Below, piece after piece: positions 1 through 6,900 of a stretch of 11,021 nucleotides of DNA. Made by a program: the position numbers and the translations under genes. The stretch's first letter is position 1; each line of letters opens with the position of its first letter. The notes under the pieces are model-generated. The model was not told the DNA's origin. It saw nothing but the letters and a program-made list of their open reading frames with translations, and searched no databases. The DNA comes from Lachnospiraceae bacterium (GTDB lineage: Bacteria; Bacillota; Clostridia; Lachnospirales; Lachnospiraceae), in assembly GCA_900766915.1 (NCBI GenBank), contig CAAFXE010000123.1, positions 1-11,021 on the forward strand, read 5' to 3'.

Positions 1-80
1 CGACGAGGTTGATAGGGCAGAGGTGGAAGTGCGGTAACGCATGTAGCTGACTGTCACTAATAGGTCGAGGGCTTAACCAA
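1..80 (+). rRNA. 23S ribosomal RNA, 3' end (partial)
   Basis: The first 80 bases match the conserved 3' end of bacterial 23S rRNA, including the segment around CTAATAGGTCGAGG and the terminal CTTAACC that normally pairs with the 5' end of the molecule. The gene enters from the left edge, so only its tail is present. The mature 3' end is placed at about position 80 by comparison with remembered Bacillus and E. coli ends, and may be off by a few bases. TAACCA (74-79) can also pair perfectly with TGGTTA (86-91) in the spacer. No 5S gene or tRNA follows before the terminator at 170-196. Confidence 0.95.
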
Positions 81-169
81 GAGGCTGGTTATTATAGGGT
101 AAAAAAGATGTTGAAAAAGAAAGATTGAAGTTGATTTTAATATGAAGTTTTGAAGGTATATAGTTCAAG

Positions 170-196
170 GATGATACGAAAGTATCATCTTTTTTT
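170..196 (+). terminator. Rho-independent terminator of the rRNA operon
   Basis: A perfect 8-bp stem, GATGATAC (170-177) with GTATCATC (182-189), closes a GAAA tetraloop and is followed directly by seven T residues (190-196). It lies about 90 nt after the 23S 3' end and is the natural end of the rRNA transcript, separating it from the sortase gene. Confidence 0.93.
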
Positions 197-234
197 GTAT
201 ACAGAGTTACTGTGCGTACAAGAGGAAATAGTTT

Positions 235-263
235 TTGACCTTACTGTCATGGTATGTTATTCT
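235..263 (+). promoter_or_regulatory. Putative sigma-A promoter for the sortase gene
   Basis: TTGACC (235-240) is separated by exactly 17 nt from TATTCT (258-263), giving 5/6 and 4/6 matches to the -35 and -10 consensus. It lies after the rRNA terminator and about 70 nt before the sortase start. Because no terminator is seen between the sortase and ung, it might drive the whole five-gene run. Confidence 0.55.
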
Positions 264-264
264 A

Positions 265-297
265 TATCTGTTCAGCATGTTTTAAATATGAAGCAAA
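265..297. repeat. Second, partial copy of the intergenic repeat
   Basis: This 33-nt stretch aligns without gaps to 3899-3931 with six mismatches; TATCTGTTCAG, ATATGA and GCAAA are shared exactly. The downstream hairpin of the other copy is missing here. It begins just after the putative -10 box of the sortase promoter, so it would lie around the transcription start and in the leader. Confidence 0.4.
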
Positions 298-333
298 TAC
301 CCTATATATAAACCATGAGAGGAACAGGGAGTT

Positions 334-1155
334 ATGAAAAAAAATCAGTCTCAAAAAAAATCAGGAAAAAACGGACTACTGCTGGTGATCGAAATCATCT
401 GTGCGATGATATTTTTCTATGCGGCATTTCAGTTGTATTTAATTTTTCAGGATTATCACATTGCTGCAGAGGAGTATGAAATATTGTCTGAACAGGCAGT
501 GTCTGTGATTGAGTCTCAGGAGCAGGATGAAAAACAGGAAGATCCAAAGGAAGAAAGCATTTTAGATCAGCCCTATGATTATGAGGTGCCTTCCTACGAA
601 GTAAATTTGAAAAGCTTAAAGGAACAAAATGAAGATACTGTGGGATGGATCATTCTGCCGGATAGTAAAATCAGCTATCCAATTGTAAAGTCACGGGACA
701 ATGAAGAATATCTTACAAAAACATTTGAGGGTCAGACGGCAAATTCCGGTGCGATCTTCATGGATGTGAATTGTCAGGGAGACTTTACTTCCCAAAATAC
801 GATTATTTATGGTCATAATATGAAAAATGGCTCCATGTTTCGTGCATTAAATAACTTAACGGATAAAGAATATTTCTGGAGACATCATATTTTTTGTATT
901 GATACAGGGAACGGATTTAAGAATTATGAGATTATTTCCTGCTATGAGACTGATACAACAGATTTATCATCCTGGCAGATCGGTTTCGAATCATCAGCTG
1001 CATATGAACAGTGGCTAAAGAATATTGTAAAACGCTGCAATTATAATTGTGCCGATTACGATGTTACCAAAAATACCATTACCTTGTCTACCTGTCGTGG
1101 TAAAAGTGGTGGTCCGGGAAGATTTATCGTGCATTTACAGGAGAAAAATCAGTAA
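334..1155 (+). CDS. srtB: Class B sortase (membrane-anchored transpeptidase)
   Basis: Sortases cut a C-terminal sorting signal of secreted proteins and join them to the cell wall on the outer face of the membrane. The 273-residue product has a basic N-terminus, one membrane segment at about residues 14-37, and an acidic linker rich in Glu and Gln (about 45-85). The catalytic domain carries His161 in IIYGHNM, Cys254 in TLSTC and Arg263 in GRFIVHL. This His-Cys-Arg set, the TLSTC box and the length fit class B sortases. The ATG at 334 follows GAGAGG (317-322). No protein with a sorting signal is encoded in the window, so the substrate must lie elsewhere. Class B sortases act on heme-uptake proteins or pilins in other species; which applies here cannot be told. 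The srtB symbol reflects class, not proven orthology. Confidence 0.92.
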   Translation: MKKNQSQKKSGKNGLLLVIEIICAMIFFYAAFQLYLIFQDYHIAAEEYEILSEQAVSVIESQEQDEKQEDPKEESILDQPYDYEVPSYEVNLKSLKEQNEDTVGWIILPDSKISYPIVKSRDNEEYLTKTFEGQTANSGAIFMDVNCQGDFTSQNTIIYGHNMKNGSMFRALNNLTDKEYFWRHHIFCIDTGNGFKNYEIISCYETDTTDLSSWQIGFESSAAYEQWLKNIVKRCNYNCADYDVTKNTITLSTCRGKSGGPGRFIVHLQEKNQ

Positions 1156-1227
1156 ATAATCATTACTGTATTAGCTTTGAGACCGCTGAAAATAAATGAA
1201 TTATGAGAAAATACAGAGGAAGAAAAA

Positions 1228-1722
1228 ATGTTTAGTAGCTTATTAGAAGATTTAAAACAGTCGAAATGTGTCCTGGTAGGGCTGGGAGAACAATTTAATT
1301 TAAATAACCCGGAGGACGAGTTAAAGTATATTCAGTTTTATAAAAATCTGAAGGACAGACTTGGAGCCAGAGACTACTATATTGTAACACAGGCAGAAGA
1401 TGATCTGATTTTTCGTTGTGGATTTGACAAGAAGCATGTGGCAGCTCCGTTTGTGTATCCGGAGGATGAGGAAAACTGGGCAGATTATATGAAATGGCTT
1501 AGCTTTACTTTAAACAGACATCTGCTGGTATTGGAGCTTGGAGCTGGCTTTGCAAATCCTATGGTCATTCGTTTTCCTTTTGAGAAAACGGTATTTTTAA
1601 ATCAAAAATCCAAAATGTATCGTGTTCATCCGATGATCCCGCAGGTAACAGCCGAAATTGGAGAGAGAGGGACTGCAATCAAGGCAGATCCATTAGATTT
1701 ATTCAAGGAGGTATCCGAATGA
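1228..1722 (+). CDS. Short sirtuin-fold (SIR2/SirTM-like) protein, probably catalytically inactive
   Basis: Function unknown. The 164-residue product resembles, from memory, the Rossmann part of Sir2-family and class M sirtuin-like proteins. CVLVGLGEQFN (14-24) sits where ILIGAGAGLS is expected, YYIVTQAEDD (50-59) where the TTNVD/QNxD catalytic segment is expected, and LELGAGFANPMVIRFPFEK (102-120) matches the conserved C-terminal NAD-fold segment. The canonical Asn is Ala56 in this alignment, no GAGxS box is present, and the zinc ribbon is absent (only Cys14 and Cys64 occur). The protein is shorter than active sirtuins (about 240-300 residues), so catalysis is unlikely and a binding or regulatory role is possible. 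The ATG follows GAGGA (1216-1220). The stop overlaps the hisH start by 4 nt (ATGA), so the two genes are translationally coupled. Sirtuin kinship is an inference; that this is a real gene is nearly certain. Confidence 0.8.
   Translation: MFSSLLEDLKQSKCVLVGLGEQFNLNNPEDELKYIQFYKNLKDRLGARDYYIVTQAEDDLIFRCGFDKKHVAAPFVYPEDEENWADYMKWLSFTLNRHLLVLELGAGFANPMVIRFPFEKTVFLNQKSKMYRVHPMIPQVTAEIGERGTAIKADPLDLFKEVSE
1705..1712 (+). promoter_or_regulatory. hisH ribosome binding site inside the upstream gene
   Basis: AAGGAGGT (1705-1712) lies 6 nt before the hisH ATG at 1719 and within the last codons of the sirtuin-like gene. It fixes the hisH start and, with the ATGA stop/start overlap, points to translational coupling. 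Confidence 0.85.
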
Positions 1723-2330
1723 TCGCAATTATTGATTATGATGCCGGAAATATCAAAAGTGTTGAGAAGGCATTGAAAACTTTAGGACAGGATGTGGTGC
1801 TCACCAGAGATTCAGACACAATTCTCAAGGCAGATCGGGTGATCTTACCGGGAGTTGGTTCTTTTGGAGATGCGATGGGAAAGCTGCGTGATTACGGCCT
1901 GGAAGCGGTGATTCATGAGGTCGTAGAAAGGAAGATACCATTTTTGGGAATCTGTCTGGGACTTCAGCTTTTGTTTGAAAGCAGTGAGGAGTCACCTGGC
2001 GTGGAAGGTCTTGGCATTTTGAAAGGGAAAATTGTGAAGATTCCGGATAATGAAACATTAAAAATTCCACATATGGGATGGAATTCCCTGCATTTTCAAA
2101 ACGATGGACGATTATTTCAAAACCTTCCCCAGGATTCTTATGTATATTTTGTTCATTCCTATTATCTGCAGGCAGAGGATGAGAGCATTGTTAAGGCAAC
2201 GACGGATTACAGTACCTGCATCCATGCATCGGTGGAGAAAGACAATGTATTTGCCTGTCAGTTCCATCCGGAAAAAAGCAGTGATGTGGGACTTACGATT
2301 TTGAAAAATTTCTGCGAGGTAGAAAAATAG
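1719..2330 (+). CDS. hisH: Imidazole glycerol phosphate synthase, glutamine amidotransferase subunit HisH
   Basis: HisH hydrolyses glutamine and passes ammonia through a tunnel to HisF, which makes imidazole glycerol phosphate and AICAR from PRFAR in histidine biosynthesis (cytoplasm). The 203-residue class I amidotransferase has the typical start IAIIDYDAGNIKSV, the PGVGSFG oxyanion-hole segment (44-50), the nucleophile Cys79 in GICLGLQ, and the His183/Glu185 pair in FHPEKS. All triad residues and the full family length (about 200 residues) are present, so the enzyme should be active. It is coupled by a 4-nt overlap to the sirtuin-like gene and followed without any gap by hisF, its obligate partner. 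Confidence 0.98.
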   Translation: MIAIIDYDAGNIKSVEKALKTLGQDVVLTRDSDTILKADRVILPGVGSFGDAMGKLRDYGLEAVIHEVVERKIPFLGICLGLQLLFESSEESPGVEGLGILKGKIVKIPDNETLKIPHMGWNSLHFQNDGRLFQNLPQDSYVYFVHSYYLQAEDESIVKATTDYSTCIHASVEKDNVFACQFHPEKSSDVGLTILKNFCEVEK

Positions 2331-3092
2331 ATGTTTACAAAGAGAATTATTCCCTGTTTGGACGTACATAACGGACGTGTAGTGAAGGGTGTCAATTTTG
2401 TGAATCTTCGGGATGCAGGAGACCCGGTGGAAATTGCCAAAGCCTATGATCAGGCCGGTGCAGATGAAGTCGTATTTTTAGATATTACGGCTTCTTCCGA
2501 TGCCAGAAATACGGTAGTCGATATGGTTCGGAAAGTGGCAGAAAATGTATTTATTCCGTTTACTGTGGGCGGTGGTATCCGTACCGTGGATGATTTTAAA
2601 ATGCTTCTTCGGGAAGGAGCGGACAAGATTTCCGTAAATTCAGCAGCCATTATGAGACCGGAGCTTATAAGCGAAGCTGCGGACAAATTCGGAAGCCAGT
2701 GCGTGGTGCTTGCAATCGATGCCAAGAAAAGAGCAGATGGCAGCGGCTGGAATGTCTATAAAAACGGTGGCCGGGTGGATATGGGCATGGATGCTGTTGA
2801 ATGGGCGATGGAGGCAGAAAGATGCGGTGCGGGAGAAATTTTGCTTACCAGTATGGACTGTGACGGTACAAAGGCTGGCTTTGATCTGGAACTTACAAGA
2901 ACCATTGCAGAAAATGTAAAGATTCCGGTCATCGCATCGGGCGGTGCAGGAAAATTAGAACATTTCCATGAAGCACTGACGGCTGGAAAAGCAGATGCAG
3001 CCCTGGCAGCCTCTTTATTCCACTATAAAGAGCTGGAAATCAGGGAAGTAAAACAGTATTTAAGAGAAAGAGGCGTTTCAGTACGTCTTTAG
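2331..3092 (+). CDS. hisF: Imidazole glycerol phosphate synthase, cyclase subunit HisF
   Basis: HisF is the (beta/alpha)8-barrel cyclase that condenses HisH-derived ammonia with PRFAR to yield imidazole glycerol phosphate and AICAR, linking histidine and purine synthesis. The 253-residue protein has the start KRIIPCLDVHNGRVVKGVNF with catalytic Asp11, the second catalytic Asp130 in LAIDAKK, and phosphate-binding loops at VGGGIR (79-84) and ASGGAGK (202-208). Its length is standard. The ATG directly follows the hisH stop codon, with GAGGT (2316-2320) as ribosome binding site inside hisH. The rest of the histidine pathway is not next to it. Confidence 0.98.
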   Translation: MFTKRIIPCLDVHNGRVVKGVNFVNLRDAGDPVEIAKAYDQAGADEVVFLDITASSDARNTVVDMVRKVAENVFIPFTVGGGIRTVDDFKMLLREGADKISVNSAAIMRPELISEAADKFGSQCVVLAIDAKKRADGSGWNVYKNGGRVDMGMDAVEWAMEAERCGAGEILLTSMDCDGTKAGFDLELTRTIAENVKIPVIASGGAGKLEHFHEALTAGKADAALAASLFHYKELEIREVKQYLRERGVSVRL

Positions 3093-3097
3093 GAGGT
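3091..3097 (+). promoter_or_regulatory. ung ribosome binding site overlapping the hisF stop codon
   Basis: AGGAGGT (3091-3097) shares two bases with the hisF TAG (3090-3092) and lies 4 nt before the ung ATG at 3102. It fixes the ung start and supports co-transcription, with ribosomes re-initiating after hisF. Confidence 0.85.
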
Positions 3098-3101
3098 CTT
3101 T

Positions 3102-3776
3102 ATGGGAGCAATTCAGAATGACTGGTTAGAGCCATTATCTCCGGAATTTAAAAAGCCTTATTATGCAAAATTGTATAAAAAGATACGAGAGGAATATGGA
3201 AGCCATCAGATCTTTCCGCCTTCCGATGAGATCTTTACAGCCTTTGAACTGACCCCTTTATCAGAAGTGAAGGTGGTGATCATCGGACAGGATCCCTATC
3301 ATGGAGAAGGACAGGCCCATGGATTATGCTTTTCGGTAAAGCCGGACGTGGAGATACCGCCGTCCCTGGTTAATATTTATAAGGAATTAAGCGATGATCT
3401 GGGTTGTTACATACCAAATAACGGATATCTTACCAAATGGGCAAAGCAGGGGGTTCTCCTATTAAATACGGTGCTTACTGTCAGAGCCCATCAGGCAAAT
3501 TCCCATAGGGGTATCGGTTGGGAAGAATTTACCGATGCTGCCATTCGAATCTTAAATGAACAGGACAGACCCATTGTGTTTTTGCTTTGGGGAAGGCCGG
3601 CACAGATGAAGAAGAGTATGTTAAATAATCCAAAGCATCTGATTTTAGAGGCACCTCATCCAAGCCCGCTGTCTGCTTACAGAGGATTCTTTGGATGCGG
3701 ACATTTCAGCAAGACCAACGAGTTTTTAAGAGAAAATGGATTAGAGCCGGTAGATTGGCAGATCGAGAATATTTAA
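3102..3776 (+). CDS. ung: Uracil-DNA glycosylase (family 1)
   Basis: This enzyme removes uracil from DNA, starting base-excision repair after cytosine deamination or dUMP incorporation. The 224-residue protein has the complete family 1 signature: the water-activating loop GQDPYHGEGQAHGLCFS (62-78) with Asp64 and His67, the LLLNTVLTV segment (118-126) with the uracil-specific Asn122, the VFLLWG strand (159-164), and the DNA-intercalation loop HPSPLSAYRG (186-195) with His186. Its length is normal and no key residue is missing. It begins 9 nt after hisF, so it rides on the his transcript although the functions are unrelated, and it is the last gene before the hairpin terminator at 3837-3890. 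Confidence 0.98.
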   Translation: MGAIQNDWLEPLSPEFKKPYYAKLYKKIREEYGSHQIFPPSDEIFTAFELTPLSEVKVVIIGQDPYHGEGQAHGLCFSVKPDVEIPPSLVNIYKELSDDLGCYIPNNGYLTKWAKQGVLLLNTVLTVRAHQANSHRGIGWEEFTDAAIRILNEQDRPIVFLLWGRPAQMKKSMLNNPKHLILEAPHPSPLSAYRGFFGCGHFSKTNEFLRENGLEPVDWQIENI

Positions 3777-3836
3777 AACACACGGAAAATGTGTAAATGA
3801 AGTCGGAGACCGATGAGTAATCGAGATCTCTATTAA

Positions 3837-3890
3837 AAAACCACAAATACGATTGAAAATGATATTTCAATTTGTATTTGTGGTTTTATT
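3837..3890. terminator. Long hairpin terminator, probably bidirectional
   Basis: AAAACCACAAATAC (3837-3850) pairs with GTATTTGTGGTTTT (3874-3887). Inside it, ATTGAAA (3852-3858) pairs with TTTCAAT (3865-3871) around a six-base loop. On the plus strand the stem ends in TTTTATT with more T residues at 3893-3899. On the minus strand the A-run 3835-3840 supplies a T-tract. It therefore can end both the ung transcript and that of the converging 1412-residue gene, whose stop lies at 3986-3988. Confidence 0.85.
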
Positions 3891-3898
3891 CATTTTTT

Positions 3899-3967
3899 TA
3901 TCTGTTCAGTATCTTCCAGATATGAGGCAAAAATCCATGCTGAATTTGCTTCGCAAATGGCTTTTTG
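3899..3967. repeat. Structured intergenic element; its first part recurs at 265-297
   Basis: TATCTGTTCAG (3899-3909) recurs exactly at 265-275. With equal spacing, ATATGA (3920-3925) and GCAAA (3927-3931) recur at 286-291 and 293-297; by my count 27 of 33 bases agree without gaps. Only this copy continues into a hairpin: ATTTGC (3944-3949) pairs with GCAAAT (3953-3958) around TTC, and CAAAAATCC (3928-3936) pairs with GGCTTTTTG (3959-3967) with one mismatch, leaving a bulge at 3937-3943. It lies between the bidirectional terminator and the end of the minus-strand gene, and may also act as an extra terminator for that gene. Confidence 0.5.
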
Positions 3968-3985
3968 ATTGCTATTCTTTAAAAG

Positions 3986-6900
3986 TTAGTCTAAATTCTT
4001 AAATGCCGTAGAAAGCATCAATTTGATTCTGTTTAACTGGTTAACTTCGCTGGCACCCGGATCATAGTCGATGGCTACAATATTGGCACCCGGATAGTTT
4101 GCACGCAGTGATTTGATGACACCTTTTCCAACAATGTGGTTTGGAAGGCAGCCAAATGGCTGGGTACAGATGATGTTGAGGGTACCGGATTCAATGAGCT
4201 CTAACATTTCACCGGTCAGGAACCAGCCTTCACCGGTCTGATTACCCTGGGAAACAAATTTATCTGCCATCTTAGCCATATGATGGATGTCGCCCTGTGG
4301 CATAAAGTGTTTACTCTTTTCCAATGCCTTACGGGCAGGTTTTCGAAGAAGTTCAATGAACCAGATTCCCATATGTCCAATGGTTTTTGTGGATTTTTTC
4401 TTACCGAATTTATCAACCTTGTATTCTCCATTTTTGAAAGAATAGAGAAGGAAGTCTAAAAGATCCGGCATCACAGCTTCGGCTCCTTCAGCCTCTAAAA
4501 GGTTTACCAGTTCATTGTTAGCCACAGGAGAGAATTTTACAAGGATTTCCCCTACAATTCCTACTTTTGGCTTCTTCACATCTACTCTTGGAAGCTCATC
4601 AAATTCCCGAATGATATCTTCACACATTTTCTTAAATTTCCATGGGCTAGGGAAGCCTTTGGAACAAAACTCGATACAGCGTTTTTTCCATTTTTCGTGG
4701 AGGGCATTAGCAGAGCCCGGAACAGCTTCATAAGGCCTTGTGGCATAAAGCACACGCATGAAGATATCTCCGAAGACTGCACCAAATACACCGCGGACAG
4801 CCAGTGGAAGACTGATCTTAAAGCCCGGATTTTTCTCAAGTCCGCTAAGGTTAATGGAAATAACAGGAACCTCCGGATGTCCGGCTTTTTCCAGGGCACG
4901 TCGGATAAATGCAATATAGTTGGTTGCACGGCATCCGCCACCGGTCTGGGAAATTAAAAGTGCGGTTCTGTTGATGTCATATTTGCCGGATAGTAATGCA
5001 TTCATCAGCTGGCCTACCACGATGAGGGAAGGGTAGCAGGCATCGTTATTAACGTATTTTAAGCCCATATCCAGAGATTCTTTTTTCTTATCCGGAAGAA
5101 CCACCAGATTGTATCCGGACGCACGGAATGCCGGTTCCAGAATTTCAAAATGGATGGGGCTCATATTTGGACAAAGGATCGTATAATCCTTCTTCATTTC
5201 TTTGGTAAAGACGACACGTTTGTAAGCTGCAGACTGAATGGTCCTGCAGGTGTTTTGCTTTTCTCTTACCTTAATGGCAGCGATGAGAGAGCGGATTCGG
5301 ATACGTGCGGCTCCCAGATTGTTAACCTCATCGATTTTCAGGCAGGTATAGATCTTGCCTGAATCACTTAAAATGTCATTGACCTGATCAGTGGTTACTG
5401 CGTCCAGGCCACAGCCAAAGGAGTTTAACTGGATCAGATCCAGGTCATCTCTTGTTTTTACAAAATTTGCAGCTGCATAAAGTCTGGAGTGGTACATCCA
5501 CTGATCCATTACGAGGATCGGACGCTCTACCGGGTGTAAATGGGAGATGGAGTCCTCAGTCAGTACTGCAATATTGTAGGAGTTGATAAGCTCCGGAATA
5601 CCATGGTTAATCTCCTCATCCAGATGATAAGGTCTGCCTGCAAGAACGATACCGCGGATATGGTTTTCTTCCATATATTTTAAGGTTTCTTCCCCTTTTT
5701 TACGGATGTCCTTTCGTTCCCGCATCATTTCCTTCCAGCCATCCCGGGCAGCCTGTGTTACTTCCTCAGCAGAAAGCTTAAATTCAGGGGTAGCAAATTC
5801 TTCCACCAGCCTGTGGGAAATGATTTCCATGCTTTCAAAAGAAAGGAATGGATTCATAAATTTAATGTCCGGATTCTTTAAGCCTTCTACATTATTTTTG
5901 ATATTCTCGGCGTAGGAGGTAACGATCGGACAGTTGTAGTGGTTGCCTGCATCCGGGAATTCATTGCGTTCAAAGGCAACACAGGGGTAGAAAATGAATT
6001 TCACACCTTCTCTAAGAAGCCACTCAATGTGTCCGTGCGCTAACTTTGCAGGATAACACTCAGATTCACTTGGAATGGATTCAATACCCATTTCGTAGAT
6101 CTTACGGTTGGAGGCTGGGGAGAGGACCACCCGAAATCCCAGCTTTGTAAAGAAGGTATGCCAGAACGGATAGTTCTCATACATATTTAAAACACGCGGG
6201 ATACCTACGGTTCCACGGGTTGCTTCTTTCTCGGACAGTGATTCATAGCCAAAGAGTCTCTGGCGTTTATATTCAAAAAGATTTGGAACATTGTTGGCAT
6301 TTTTTTCTTTGCCAAGTCCCCGTTCACAGCGGTTGCCGGATACATACTGGCGGCCGCCGGTAAATTTATTGATGGTCAATCGACAGTTGTTGGTACAGCC
6401 ACGGCATTTGGTCATTTTGGTTGTAAACTGAAGATTTAATATTTCTTCCATGGAAAGCATGGAGGTTGTTTTGTTTTCATGGCGTTCTCTTGCAATGAGT
6501 GCGGCACCGAAAGCTCCCATGATTCCGGCAATGTCAGGACGAACTGCCTCACAGCCGGCAATCTTTTCAAAGCTTCGTAAAACTGCATCATTGTAGAAGG
6601 TACCGCCCTGTACGACGATATTTTCTCCAAGCTCGGTGGCATCAGAAACCTTGATTACCTTAAACAGCGCATTTTTAATGACAGAGTAGGCAAGTCCGGC
6701 AGAAATGTCAGCGACGCTTGCACCCTCTTTTTGTGCCTGTTTTACTTTGGAGTTCATAAATACTGTACAGCGTGTTCCAAGATCAATGGGATGCTCTGCA
6801 AAAAGTGCTGCTTTTGCAAAGTCCTGTACAGAGTAGTTTAAGGATTTTGCAAAGGTTTCAATAAAGGAACCGCAGCCGGAGGAGCAGGCCTCGTTTAACT

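Noticed and set aside
81..169. Possible 5S rRNA or tRNA after 23S
   Set aside because: No 5S-like helices or conserved loop sequences and no tRNA T-loop (GGTTCRANYCC) are visible.
1156..1227. Possible promoter TTGAGA (1177-1182) before the sirtuin-like gene
   Set aside because: No acceptable -10 box lies at 16-18 nt; the sequence there is ATTATGA, too weak to call.
1825..2919. Short open frames overlapping hisH and hisF on both strands
   Set aside because: They are shadows of two well-recognised full-length genes.
3777..3836. Small inverted repeats ACACA/TGTGT, TCGG/CCGA and GAGATCTC after ung
   Set aside because: The stems are 4-5 bp and lack T-tracts; the real terminator follows at 3837-3890.
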